Shown: positions 35,530 to 44,179, counted from the first letter of the stretch. The stretch: 57,393 nucleotides of DNA from CAYNSB01 sp964399625 (GCA_964399625.1 CAYNSB010000021.1:1-57393), one strand, 5' to 3'. Notes: generated by a model not told the origin, from the sequence alone. Numbers and translations: made by a program.

Positions 35530-37452
35530 TCACGAGCGATCGCCCGTCAGACGCTTCCATCCGCGCCGACGATTCATCCGCCACAGGCTCAGCCCCAGCG
35601 CCGCAAGCGCCACCGCCAGGGGCATCGCCGCGATGTTCATCGCCTTGATCCGCGTGCCCAGGCGATCCACGTCGCGCCGCAGATTGAACTGCACGTCACG
35701 CAATTGCGTCCGCGTGTCCACGTACACCTTCTGCAGGTTCGCCAGCTCCTGCTTCTGCTCGGGCGTGAGCAGCGCGCCCCCCGCCTCGGGCTTCTGCTTG
35801 CGCAGTTCGTCCATCTTGGTCTGCGTCGCCGTCACCTTGTCCGTCAGCTCCTGCTCCTTGGCGCGGAACTTCTGCTCGGCGTCGCGGCGCAGCGTCTCCA
35901 CCAGCTCGAACGGGCGCGCCGACCGCCCCCGCGCCCGGATGCTGATGAGGTCTTTCGATCCCGCGAGGTTGTCCAAGGCCTGGATCAGGAAGTCCGCGTT
36001 GTCCGCGACCTTCCGCGCGCCCAGCACCACCCCGCCCAGACGATCCTCCTGCACCCAGAACCGATCCGCGAGGAAGTCGCAGTCCGCGACCACGATCGCC
36101 TGGATCGAGTCCTTGGACTCCGCGAGGAACCCCGCGTCGGGTGCCGCGGGCTGATCGGGCGTCGCCGCGGGCTTGGTTGGATCGCCATTGGGGAACGCGG
36201 ACTTCACCTTCCCGGTCACGCGTGCCGCGATCGTCTTCTTCTGCCCGCCGCTCACGAATGTCGCCAGCAGCTTCTTCGGATCGGGCATGAACTGGATCTC
36301 CTTGGAATCGATCAGCATCGAATCCTCGGAGCTCTCCACCAGCGGCTCGATCGCCACCTCCGCACCATCCTTCTTCCGCACCACGCCCACCGACGCGAAG
36401 TTCATCGACTGCAGCGGGCCGGTCACCGCGTCCGCGCGGTTCAGGCCCTTGCTCGTGATGCCCAGCCACGCGACGAAGCTCACCTGCTCCGGGCGCGCCT
36501 GGCTCCCCACCGTCACGCGCAGCGCGTTGGTCCGATCCCCCACGATCTGATCGGGCGACACCTCAAAGCCCCACGCGCCAAACAACCGGTTCAGGTCCGA
36601 GGCCTTGGGCAGCTGCATCGCCTGCATCATGTCCATCCCCGCCGGCACATCCCCCTCGCACCACGGGTCCACGCACGCCACGAGCCGCCCGCCACGCATC
36701 ACGAACTGGTCGATCGCGTACAGCGCCCGCTCGCTGATCTGCTTCGGGTGCGCCACCAGCAGCACGCTGATGTCCGCCGGGATCGTCGCCGAGTCCATCG
36801 GCACCGTCTTGACCTCGAACAGCTCCTTGAGCTGCGAAACCACCTGCCACGGCTGCTGACCACGCCGGATCATCGGGTTGGGCGCCGTGCCCTCCATCGG
36901 CAGCGCCGTCATCAGCCCCACCACCGCCTTCTTCGGATTCGAGAGCAGGTAGATCAGCCGCGTCAGGTCGTACTCGAGGAACTCCTCCGACCGCGGATTG
37001 AGCATCGGGATGATCTGACGCTGGTCCGTCGAGTTCTTCCCCACGAGCCCGAAGTACAGGCGATCGTTCCCGCGCCCCGTGGGCGCGCCGTACACGCCCG
37101 CCTGTTCCGCCTCGTCCTGCTGCTGCGAGAACGGCAGCGGATCGACCTCCTCAACCTTGATCTTGCCGCCCGAGCGTGCCGCCAGTTCCGACAGCGTCTC
37201 GCGCACGCGCTGCGCGAACGTGCGGATCTCCGGGAAGTCGTTCGCCGCCTTCTCCGAGTAGTACAGCGTCAAGCGGATCGGCTCGTCGAGCTTGCTCGCG
37301 ATGCTCTTGGCGCCGTCGCTCAGGGTGTACAACTGGTTCTGCGTCAGGTCCAGGCGCGCCCCGCGCAGCGCCTTGGTCCCCACGATGTTCACACCCACGA
37401 ACGCGACCAGCGCCGCCACCGCCGCGATCAGTGTCACCAGTCCCTTATTCAT
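35530..37452 (-). CDS. GldG-family ABC exporter accessory protein
   Basis: The 640-residue protein has an N-terminal helix (residues 4-24) and the GldG signature RLDLTQNQLYTLSDGAKSIASKL. A large extracytoplasmic domain follows: VKTVPMDSATIPADISVLLVAHPKQIS, and then DQFVMRGGRLVACVDPW, the glutamine amidotransferase-like fold of ABC_transp_aux. A predicted coiled coil spans about residues 530-605 (EQELTDKVTATQTKMDEL). A second helix closes the protein near residues 610-630 (IAAMPLAVALAALGLSLW). GldG works with GldA/GldF in Bacteroidetes gliding; outside that group the role is unknown. It is 84 bases after the permease gene. Confidence 0.9.
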   Translation of the reverse strand: MNKGLVTLIAAVAALVAFVGVNIVGTKALRGARLDLTQNQLYTLSDGAKSIASKLDEPIRLTLYYSEKAANDFPEIRTFAQRVRETLSELAARSGGKIKVEEVDPLPFSQQQDEAEQAGVYGAPTGRGNDRLYFGLVGKNSTDQRQIIPMLNPRSEEFLEYDLTRLIYLLSNPKKAVVGLMTALPMEGTAPNPMIRRGQQPWQVVSQLKELFEVKTVPMDSATIPADISVLLVAHPKQISERALYAIDQFVMRGGRLVACVDPWCEGDVPAGMDMMQAMQLPKASDLNRLFGAWGFEVSPDQIVGDRTNALRVTVGSQARPEQVSFVAWLGITSKGLNRADAVTGPLQSMNFASVGVVRKKDGAEVAIEPLVESSEDSMLIDSKEIQFMPDPKKLLATFVSGGQKKTIAARVTGKVKSAFPNGDPTKPAATPDQPAAPDAGFLAESKDSIQAIVVADCDFLADRFWVQEDRLGGVVLGARKVADNADFLIQALDNLAGSKDLISIRARGRSARPFELVETLRRDAEQKFRAKEQELTDKVTATQTKMDELRKQKPEAGGALLTPEQKQELANLQKVYVDTRTQLRDVQFNLRRDVDRLGTRIKAMNIAAMPLAVALAALGLSLWRMNRRRGWKRLTGDRS

Positions 37453-37536
37453 CGCTCGCCCTCGCCCCCCCAAACCTAGCCGCAAACCCAACCCCAACCG
37501 AGCCCCGCGTGGCACTCCGCACCCGCCTCTGAGCAC

Positions 37537-38394
37537 TCACCCCGACTTCTTCCAGTCCACGATCAATCCCGTGACCAGCAGGCACACGCCGATCAGCGTC
37601 GCGAAGTACACCGCGTCCCGCAGATCGAGCACGCCCTTGGACAGCGACTCGAACCGCGTCAGGAAGCTGAAGCTCGCGATCGCCTCCGTCACCGCCTGAG
37701 GCGCCCATCCCTTGACGAAGTTGATCACCGGCCCGTACCCCGAGATCAGGATCGCAAAGCACGCCACCACCGTCACCACGAACGCGATCACCTGGTTCTT
37801 CGTCAACGCCGAGATCGCCGAGCCGATCGCGAGGAACCCGCCCGCCATCAGCAGGCTGCCGATGTACGCCGTCACGATCGCGCCCTGATCGGGCCGCCCC
37901 AGCACGCTCACCGTGATCCAGATCGGGAACGTCAACGCCAGCGCGATCGCCGCGAAACCCCACGCCGCGAGGAACTTGCCCAGCACCGCCGCCGGCAACG
38001 GGATCGGCAGCGTCATCAGCAGCTCCAGCGTCCCCTGCTTCCGCTCCTCCGCCCACAGACGCATCGAGATCGCCGGCAGCAGGAACAGGTACATCCACGG
38101 ATGGAACGTGAAGAACGGCTGCAGGTCCGCCTGCCCCCGCTCGTAGAACCGCCCAAGCTCAAACGTGAACACGCCCGCCACGACCAGGAAGATCACGATG
38201 AACACGTACGCGACCGGCGTCGAGAAGTAACCGCCCAGCTCGCGCCGAGCCACCGTCAGCGTGTGCGCCAACGGGCCCAGCCTCCGGGGCGCGCGACGCT
38301 CGAGGCTCGTGTCATCCTCCTGCCCCGGCTGACCGTGCGCCGTGCGCGCCGCGACACCACCCGCCGCGATCGCCGCTCCAGTGGCCGCGCTCAT
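37537..38394 (-). CDS. ABC-2 type transporter permease (GldF-like)
   Basis: The 285-residue protein has six predicted helices. They begin with YVFIVIFLVVAGVFTF and MYLFLLPAISMRLWAEERKQGTLELLMTLP, the typical amphipathic segment of GldF-type permeases, and continue with AAWGFAAIALALTFPIWI, GSLLMAGGFLAIGSAI, VIAFVVTVVACFAIL and FATLIGVCLLVTGLIV. The N-terminal 40 residues are Ala/Gly-rich and not homologous. Its start overlaps the ATPase stop (ATGA), showing translational coupling. It should form a dimeric channel with the ATPase encoded just upstream. Confidence 0.93.
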   Translation of the reverse strand: MSAATGAAIAAGGVAARTAHGQPGQEDDTSLERRAPRRLGPLAHTLTVARRELGGYFSTPVAYVFIVIFLVVAGVFTFELGRFYERGQADLQPFFTFHPWMYLFLLPAISMRLWAEERKQGTLELLMTLPIPLPAAVLGKFLAAWGFAAIALALTFPIWITVSVLGRPDQGAIVTAYIGSLLMAGGFLAIGSAISALTKNQVIAFVVTVVACFAILISGYGPVINFVKGWAPQAVTEAIASFSFLTRFESLSKGVLDLRDAVYFATLIGVCLLVTGLIVDWKKSG

Positions 38395-39113
38395 CGCACA
38401 CCTCCAATCGTCATCGCCCGGAACGCTTCGGCCGGGTCCTGGCTCGCGCTCTTGCGCACGAACTCCGCGGGCGTGCCATCGAACACCAGCCGCCCCCGAT
38501 TGATCACCACCGCCCGCGTGCACACCGCCGAAACCTCCTCGAGAATGTGCGTGGACAGCACGATCGCCTTGGTCTTGGTCATGCTCTGGATCAGCGTCCG
38601 CACCTCGTGCTTCTGGTTCGGGTCCAGCCCGTCCGTCGGCTCGTCCATGATCAGCACGTCCGGGTCGTGCAGGATCGCCTGCGCCAGCCCCACGCGCCGC
38701 TTGAACCCCTTCGAGAGCGTCTCGATGCTCTGCCGCATCACGCCGTCGATGTGCGTCAGCTCCACCACGCGCTCGATCCGCTCCCGCGCCGCCGCGCCCC
38801 GCAGCCCGCGCACGCGAGCCACGAACTTCAGGAACGACTCGGGCGTCATGTCCGGATACGCCGGCGCCCCCTCGGGCAGGTACCCGATCGAGAGCTTCAC
38901 CGACAGCGGGTCCTTCGTCACATCGTGCCCGGCCACGATCGCCGTACCCGACGTCGGCGTGAGGAACCCTGTCACCATCTTCATCGTCGTGGACTTGCCC
39001 GCGCCGTTGGGCCCCAGGAACCCAAGAACCTCGCCGCGATCCACGCGAAGGCTCACGCCGTCCACCGCGGTGAACGGCCCGAACCGCTTGACCAGTTGCT
39101 TGATCTCGATCAT
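38391..39113 (-). CDS. ABC transporter ATP-binding protein (GldA-like)
   Basis: The 240-residue ATPase has Walker A GPNGAGKST near residue 36, signature LSKGFKRRVGLAQ, Walker B VLIMDEP and the switch His of STHILEE. The LSKGFKRRVGL form (rather than LSGGQ) is typical of ABC-2 exporters. The chosen ATG starts a standard NBD (MIEIKQLVKRFG); the frame is open further upstream through a GTG. It is the first gene of the cassette ATPase-permease-GldG-DUF4340. Confidence 0.94.
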   Translation of the reverse strand: MIEIKQLVKRFGPFTAVDGVSLRVDRGEVLGFLGPNGAGKSTTMKMVTGFLTPTSGTAIVAGHDVTKDPLSVKLSIGYLPEGAPAYPDMTPESFLKFVARVRGLRGAAARERIERVVELTHIDGVMRQSIETLSKGFKRRVGLAQAILHDPDVLIMDEPTDGLDPNQKHEVRTLIQSMTKTKAIVLSTHILEEVSAVCTRAVVINRGRLVFDGTPAEFVRKSASQDPAEAFRAMTIGGVR

Positions 39114-39268
39114 GCGCGCAACGACTCCCTTGGACGAACGCTCGTTCTTCGCTCCGCACGCACGCGCGTCCAACACGAGCCCCGATTTTTAGCGCGAAAA
39201 ACCAACGGCAGCACGACCGCTACCGCGGAATGATCGAGATTTGTTCGGAGCGACGCCGACCCGCGCCG

Positions 39269-39532
39269 CTACTTCTTCTTGTCCGTCGTGACGTTCAGGA
39301 TCGCCTTGATCAGGCCCCGGGGCACGTCCGCGGGGGGCGCCGTCGATTCATCGGCAAACGCCCGCTTCCCAAGCTCCACCGTCCTCTTGTACGACGCCAC
39401 GTACCGCACGCAGTCCGGGCACAGCGCCAGGTGGTGCTCGAACGCCGCGCGCACGTTCTCATCCAGTTCCCTGTCCAGGTACTGCATCAGAAAGTGCGCC
39501 ATCTGCCCGCAGGTCAGGTCGTATCCAGTCAT
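39269..39532 (-). CDS. Anti-sigma factor with zinc-finger (zf-HC2) domain
   Basis: The 87-residue protein has the ZAS motif: Cys8, then HHLALCPDC near residues 33-41 (His-x3-Cys-x2-Cys). Such proteins bind and hold an ECF sigma factor, often as redox or stress sensors. It lacks a transmembrane helix, so it would be cytoplasmic. It is coupled to the sigma gene by an ATGA overlap. Confidence 0.9.
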   Translation of the reverse strand: MTGYDLTCGQMAHFLMQYLDRELDENVRAAFEHHLALCPDCVRYVASYKRTVELGKRAFADESTAPPADVPRGLIKAILNVTTDKKK

Positions 39533-40170
39533 GGCTCGTCGGTTCCTCGCACATAGGGGTCCAGCACCTCGCGCAGCGCCTGCCGCGCTCGATGCAGCCG
39601 GGTCTTCACGGCCCCGGCCGAGATCCCAAGGACCACGGCCGACTCGTCTGTGTCGAGACCTTCGATGTCCCGAAGAAGAATGACGTTTCGGTAATCTTCA
39701 GGAAGTTGTTCGATCGCCTCGCGAACCTTCGACCGCGTCTCGGCCCGGTCCGGGTCGAGCCTCTCCGAACCGTCCGCCCACGCCGCAACACCGCCCACGC
39801 GATGCCCCGTGCCGTCGTACGTCGGCAGGAAATCCTCGATCGATTTCTCGGGCCTCCGCTTCCGCGAGCGCAGCTTCATCAGGCACGCGTTCACCACGAT
39901 CCGGTGCAGCCACGTCGTGACCTGCGACCCCTCCTGGAACTTGTCCAGGTTCTTGAACGCCGACACAAACGCGTCCTGAACCGCGTCCTGCGCGTCCTGC
40001 TCCTCGGGCAGGAAACGACGCGCCACCGCGAGCATCCGCCCCGCGGCGTGGTTCACCAACTCCTCAAACGCCTTGTGATCGCCCGCCTTCAGACGCGCAA
40101 CAACACCCGCCTCGTCTTCCGGGCTCCAACCTCGACCGGACACGCTCACCGCGGTGCCACCTGCGCGCAC
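39529..40170 (-). CDS. ECF-family RNA polymerase sigma factor
   Basis: The 213-residue protein has sigma-2 at about residues 30-100 (FEELVNHAAGRMLAVARRFL, DAQDAVQDAFVSAFKNLDKF, and TTWLHRIVVNACLMKLR). Sigma-4 lies at about 150-205 (AIEQLPEDYRNVILLRDIEGL, SAVVLGISAGAVKTRLHRARQAL). The start is GTG with GAGGAGG five bases upstream. The anti-sigma gene follows with an ATGA overlap. The target regulon is unknown; the linker between sigma-2 and sigma-4 is longer than usual and rich in Gly/Asp/Arg. Confidence 0.95.
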   Translation of the reverse strand: MRAGGTAVSVSGRGWSPEDEAGVVARLKAGDHKAFEELVNHAAGRMLAVARRFLPEEQDAQDAVQDAFVSAFKNLDKFQEGSQVTTWLHRIVVNACLMKLRSRKRRPEKSIEDFLPTYDGTGHRVGGVAAWADGSERLDPDRAETRSKVREAIEQLPEDYRNVILLRDIEGLDTDESAVVLGISAGAVKTRLHRARQALREVLDPYVRGTDEP

Positions 40171-40244
40171 GCCAACCTCCTCGAAAAGGTCAGATGCCGG
40201 ACAAACAGGTGCGCTTCAGGGCGCCGACAGATTCTCGATCCAAC

Positions 40245-41486
40245 CTACCACGACGTCTCGGCCGGCCCAGTATACAGGCTCAGCGGACGGATCAGTCTGT
40301 TATTCGCGTGCTGCTCCATGATGTGCGCCGTCCAACCCGTGATCCGGCTCGCCACGAAGATCGGCGTGTACTGCGGCACGGGGATGCCCATCGTGAAGTA
40401 CGTCATCCCGCACGGGAAATCCACGTTCGGATGGATCGTCTTCTTCTCCAGCATGATCTTCTGAACCTGCTCGCCCAGCTCGAACCACTTGATCGCCGCG
40501 TGCCCGCCGGGATTGGCCTTGTCCGTCGCGGCGATCCCCCGCCCAAGCTTGTGCAGGATCGGCGCCCGATGGTCGCCGTTCTTGTACACCCGATGCCCGA
40601 AGCCCATCAACTTCCGCTTCGTGTCGAAGGCCTTCTGCATCCAGTCGTCCACCGCCTTGGTCCCGATCCCCTTCTCCCCCACGTCCTTCATGATCTCCTT
40701 GAGCATCTCCATCGCCATCTCGTTCGCACCGCCGTGCAGCGAACCCTTGAGCGCCGCGATCCCGCCGCACACCGCCCCGTGCAGGTCGCTCAGCGTCCCG
40801 GCGATCACCCGGCTCGTGAACGTGCTCGCGTTGAAATCATGCTCCGCGTACAGGATCAGCGACACATCCAGCACCCGCGCGTACTCCTTGCTGGGCTTCT
40901 TCCCCGTCATCAGGTACAGCAGGTTCGCCGCGTGATCCAGCGTGGGATCGCCCCCGAGCTCGCGCCCGATGATCGCCCGCCCATCGATCACGTTCTGCAT
41001 GTGCCCGATGATCGTGGGGATCTTCGCCAGCAGACGCTTGCTCTTGCGGAGGTTCGCCGCGCTCGAGTTGTCCTGACAGTCCGGGTCCGTGTGCCCGAGG
41101 ATGCTCACCGCGGTCCGCAGCACGTCCATCGGCACCGCCCGCCCCGCCGCGAGGTACCCGCCCGCGCTCTCGATGAAGCTCGTCACCGCCGGGTGCAGCG
41201 GGCGCTCCGCGACCACCTCGCCCTTGAACCGCGCGAGCTCCGCCGCGCTGGGCTTGTGCCCCTCCAGCAGCAGGAACGCGACCTCCTCGAACGTCGCCTT
41301 CGCCGCAAGGTCATGGATCTCGTACCCGCGATAGATCAACTTCCCCTGCTCAACGGAGCAGATCGCCGACTCGCCCGCGACAATCCCCTCCAGACCGCGC
41401 GCGAAACTCGCCGCGGCGTCTTCCTTCGTGCCGCCCTTGGCAGCGGGTGCGGGCTTGGACGACGGCGCGGCGGGCGTGGCGGACAT
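40245..41486 (-). CDS. Citrate synthase / 2-methylcitrate synthase
   Basis: The 413-residue protein has the citrate synthase active-site blocks: GSLHGGANE, MGFGHRVYK, and DFPCGMTYFTMGI with the catalytic Asp. The YAEHDFNASTFTSRV stretch, followed by GTLSDLHGAVCGGIAALKGSLHGGANE, matches the small type II/PrpC form. It may act as methylcitrate synthase, because a 2-methylisocitrate lyase gene lies nearby, or as the cell's citrate synthase. An N-terminal extension of about 25 Ala/Lys/Pro residues precedes the fold. Sequence alone does not settle the substrate. Confidence 0.93.
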   Translation of the reverse strand: MSATPAAPSSKPAPAAKGGTKEDAAASFARGLEGIVAGESAICSVEQGKLIYRGYEIHDLAAKATFEEVAFLLLEGHKPSAAELARFKGEVVAERPLHPAVTSFIESAGGYLAAGRAVPMDVLRTAVSILGHTDPDCQDNSSAANLRKSKRLLAKIPTIIGHMQNVIDGRAIIGRELGGDPTLDHAANLLYLMTGKKPSKEYARVLDVSLILYAEHDFNASTFTSRVIAGTLSDLHGAVCGGIAALKGSLHGGANEMAMEMLKEIMKDVGEKGIGTKAVDDWMQKAFDTKRKLMGFGHRVYKNGDHRAPILHKLGRGIAATDKANPGGHAAIKWFELGEQVQKIMLEKKTIHPNVDFPCGMTYFTMGIPVPQYTPIFVASRITGWTAHIMEQHANNRLIRPLSLYTGPAETSW

Positions 41487-41572
41487 TCAGGTCTCCGGTC
41501 AGAGGAACGGCCGCCGATCCGCCGATGCTGCACATCGCGCCCGATCAACGGTCCAAACCCATCCTAGAAGCC

Positions 41573-42364
41573 TCACGACCCCACCGCGATGGGCCCCCCG
41601 GATTCGCCGCAATTTCGCGGCCTCCACCCGCATTCCGGACACACAGGAGTTGGCAACCCCGCGAGCGAGTACGCGCACATGGGGCAACGCCCGCGGCGGA
41701 GACGATAAGTCCCGAGAAGCCATGAGCCGGCGGAACTCAAAGTGGCCGCCACAATGCCCCAGAACAAAGTGTTGAACAGCAATCCTCGCCACATCGGTCG
41801 CCACGAGAGATAGCGGGCGTCCTCGAATTCGTAGGGTGCGAGCGTTTTCCAAGGCGGCCATCGTCGCACCGCAGACCCGCCATGAGTGATGATTCGTGGC
41901 GGACTGCTTCGCCAGTCTCCTCGCGCACTGGACCAAAGCGAAAGAAGCGGCCATCCAACCGCTTGATCGATACCGCTGCCATCGATCCCGCTGGGGCTTT
42001 CGGCAGCATGCCACGCCTCGCCCCAATCGCTCGGCGTAAGTCGTTCATGCAACGGCACACCCCAGATCGATTGGAGGTTCGAGATGGCGCGGGAATAAAG
42101 GGCACTACCGGCGCTTGTGCCGGCCGTCACGGTCGCCCAATCCCTTCGAACCCAACCCGGACCGCGATATTCCGCGATGCTCACCACAGAATGGGGTGGG
42201 GTGCTCCTGTCGATCCAGGTATGTGAATACGAGACGGCGTGGAACGGCATCCACGCCGCGATCGCCCACGCCACCGCCACGTTGATCACAGCCCCCGCGA
42301 AGAGCGAGAGCACGATCAGCCTCACCCAACCTCGCCAGCCGCTCCGTGGCATGGTCACGCTCAC
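41573..42364 (-). CDS. Membrane protein with C-terminal zinc ribbon (paralogue A)
   Basis: The 263-residue protein has an N-terminal helix near residues 15-38 (LIVLSLFAGAVINVAVAWAIAA) and a large extracytoplasmic segment rich in Trp and Ser. A second helix lies near residues 203-225 (TLFWGIVAATLSSAGSWLLG), and the cytoplasmic tail CPMCAYSLAGLPTPVCPECG follows. The first ribbon half has CAYSL in place of CGYDL. Its GTG start overlaps the upstream gene's stop (GTGA), so the two are translated together. It resembles the upstream protein in layout. The function is unknown. Confidence 0.78.
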   Translation of the reverse strand: MSVTMPRSGWRGWVRLIVLSLFAGAVINVAVAWAIAAWMPFHAVSYSHTWIDRSTPPHSVVSIAEYRGPGWVRRDWATVTAGTSAGSALYSRAISNLQSIWGVPLHERLTPSDWGEAWHAAESPSGIDGSGIDQAVGWPLLSLWSSARGDWRSSPPRIITHGGSAVRRWPPWKTLAPYEFEDARYLSWRPMWRGLLFNTLFWGIVAATLSSAGSWLLGTYRLRRGRCPMCAYSLAGLPTPVCPECGWRPRNCGESGGPIAVGS

Positions 42365-43176
42365 GCCACGATCCTTCGCCGCCAGCCGCACTCAGAGCAG
42401 CCCGAACCAAGCTCGCCCCGAAGGTCATACCCGCACTGCGGGCAGCAACCGTTCTTCTCCCGTCGGCGGCGCCTGCACGCCCCAACAAACCACCGCGCGC
42501 CTGCTACTCCACCGATCAGCCCCGCCCACGCGCCCGAGTACGCAGCGACCGACATTCCCAGCCCCGCCCACGCCGGGCGCAACGGCAGCACGCGATTGTG
42601 CCCGGGCACGCGCACCGGCTGATGGTCGAGCAACAGCCCGCCGACGACCTCGCCCTCAAGCCCCGGCCCCGCTCCCCACCTCACTCCCGCCGGCGCACGA
42701 GCCTCGTGCCACAGCACGACCCAGGGCCATCCGTAGCCCGTCTCCACCAACTCCTGCGGCCCGCGTTGCGGCGCGCCGCTGATGTCCAGCAATCGTGTAC
42801 GGCTCCACGTCGGCGCGGGCCACGTCCCGCCCACGATCGCCTCGGTGCTGGAGGCCATGTTCGTCCACGATTCGACGCGCCTGCGCAGCGCCTGCTCGCT
42901 CTCGTCGCCTCGTCCAAGCGCGAGCATCGACCACTCCATCGCCAGCACGCCCGCGCCCCGGAATGCGTTCACACCCCAGAGCGTCTTGCCCGCGACAACC
43001 GTCCCAACGCCCGCAAGCCGCGTCGGTGCGGATGTCCGCAGCGCAATCCCCCACGCCACACCGATCGGCGTCAGCGTCCCCAGCACCAGCACCGCCGCGC
43101 CCCACACCCACCAGCGACGCCCGCCCCGCTTCCGCGCGGGGGTGCCCAGCGAGATCGCAGCGGCGTCATCCGCCAT
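42361..43176 (-). CDS. Membrane protein with C-terminal zinc ribbon (paralogue B)
   Basis: The 271-residue protein has an N-terminal helix near residues 22-46 (WWVWGAAVLVLGTLTPIGVAW), an extracytoplasmic domain, a second helix near residues 208-228 and a tail CPQCGYDLRGELGSGCSECG. Compared with the canonical ribbon the third Cys pair reads CSEC. I chose the ATG, because the GTG just before it overlaps nothing useful and GGGAG is well placed for the ATG. The upstream 2-methylisocitrate lyase gene ends three bases before the GTG, so the two are co-translated. Confidence 0.78.
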   Translation of the reverse strand: MADDAAAISLGTPARKRGGRRWWVWGAAVLVLGTLTPIGVAWGIALRTSAPTRLAGVGTVVAGKTLWGVNAFRGAGVLAMEWSMLALGRGDESEQALRRRVESWTNMASSTEAIVGGTWPAPTWSRTRLLDISGAPQRGPQELVETGYGWPWVVLWHEARAPAGVRWGAGPGLEGEVVGGLLLDHQPVRVPGHNRVLPLRPAWAGLGMSVAAYSGAWAGLIGGVAGARWFVGACRRRRREKNGCCPQCGYDLRGELGSGCSECGWRRRIVA

Positions 43177-43179
43177 CAC

Positions 43180-44160
43180 TCAGCTCCCGGGAAACTCCCA
43201 CGGCACGCCGGGCGTGTACCCGATCAACTCGTACAGGTCCTTGCGCGTCTGCATCTGATCGAGGAACCCCGCCACCGACCCTTCCCGCTGCAACTGCTCG
43301 AGCGCCCGAATCGCCGCGCCCATCGCCACGCGCAGCAGGCTCACCGGGTAGATCACGCAGGAGTACCCAAGCTCGCCGAAGCGCCCGCTCGTGATGATGG
43401 GCGTCTTGCCAAACTCCGTCATGTTCGCCAGCAAATAGACGGGAGACGACACGCCCGCACGAAGCGCCGACGCGAACCGACCAAACTCCTCCTCCGTCGT
43501 CAGCCCCTCCGGGAAGATCATGTCCGCCCCGGCCGCGACGTATGCCCGAGCCCGCGCCACCGCCGCGTCGAACCCCTCCACCCCGCGCGCGTCCGTCCGG
43601 GCACAGATGATGAAAGACCCGCATCTCGCTCCGTCTCTTCGTCTCTTCGTCTCTTCGTTTCGTGCCCTGCTCGCCCACTCCACCTTCTCCACCATGTGAT
43701 CGACCGGCACGAGTTCCTTCCCGTCCAGGTGCCCGCACCGCTTGGGGAACTTCTGGTCCTCCAGGTGCAAACCGGCCGCGCCCGCCCGCGCGTACTCGAT
43801 CACCGTCCGGCGCACCATCTCCGCCTCGCCAAAGCCCGTGTCCGCGTCCGCCAGCACCGGCAGCCCCGAGGCGTCCGCCGCCTCCCGGATCTCACGGCAG
43901 AAATGCTCGAGCGTCAGCAGACCCACGTCGGGCACGCCCGCGCTCACGCTCGTCGCCGCGCCCGAGATGTAGCACGCACGGAACCCCGCCCGCGCGATCG
44001 CCCGCGCGCACAGCGCATTGAAAGCCCCGGGAATCGCCAAGCACTCGCCCTTGGCCCGGGCGGCGTCCATCGCCGCGCGCAGGCGCGCGCCCGGCGACGC
44101 CGCGGCGTCACCACTGAAAGACGTGTGGGTTCTCGACGGGGGAACGGCAGATGCGCTCAT
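43180..44160 (-). CDS. prpB: 2-methylisocitrate lyase-like (isocitrate lyase/PEP mutase family)
   Basis: PrpB cleaves 2-methylisocitrate to pyruvate and succinate, the last step of the methylcitrate cycle. The 326-residue protein has GAFNALCARAIARAGF, the metal-binding DADTGFGE, the catalytic-loop KRCGH, IICARTDARGVEGFDAA, and AGADMIFPEGL. An 11-residue Arg/Glu/Lys-rich insert encoded by an 8-bp repeat lies after VEWAS (about residues 166-178). Oxaloacetate- or carboxyphosphoenolpyruvate-type paralogues share much of this fold, so the substrate is inferred. It is read upstream of, and coupled to, the zinc-ribbon genes; the citrate synthase gene follows them. Confidence 0.87.
   Translation of the reverse strand: MSASAVPPSRTHTSFSGDAAASPGARLRAAMDAARAKGECLAIPGAFNALCARAIARAGFRACYISGAATSVSAGVPDVGLLTLEHFCREIREAADASGLPVLADADTGFGEAEMVRRTVIEYARAGAAGLHLEDQKFPKRCGHLDGKELVPVDHMVEKVEWASRARNEETKRRRDGARCGSFIICARTDARGVEGFDAAVARARAYVAAGADMIFPEGLTTEEEFGRFASALRAGVSSPVYLLANMTEFGKTPIITSGRFGELGYSCVIYPVSLLRVAMGAAIRALEQLQREGSVAGFLDQMQTRKDLYELIGYTPGVPWEFPGS
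43632..43655. repeat. Three 8-bp tandem copies inside prpB
   Basis: CGTCTCTT occurs three times without change and a fourth partial copy follows. As the unit is not a multiple of three, each copy is read in a different frame, giving the residues EETKRRRD. It falls between two conserved blocks of the enzyme and looks like slippage that the fold tolerates. Confidence 0.85.
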
Positions 44161-44179
44161 GCCCCATCGTATCGAGCCG

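Noticed and set aside
33826..37479. Open frame of more than 1,200 codons on the plus strand
   Set aside because: It is antisense to purD, DUF4340 and the GldG-like gene; the composition is Arg/His/Leu-rich, typical of a shadow frame.
39186..39201. Nearly palindromic TTTTTAGCGCGAAAAA as terminator or operator
   Set aside because: The arms are only A/T runs around a short GCGC core, too weak for a hairpin, and no evidence links it to a regulator.
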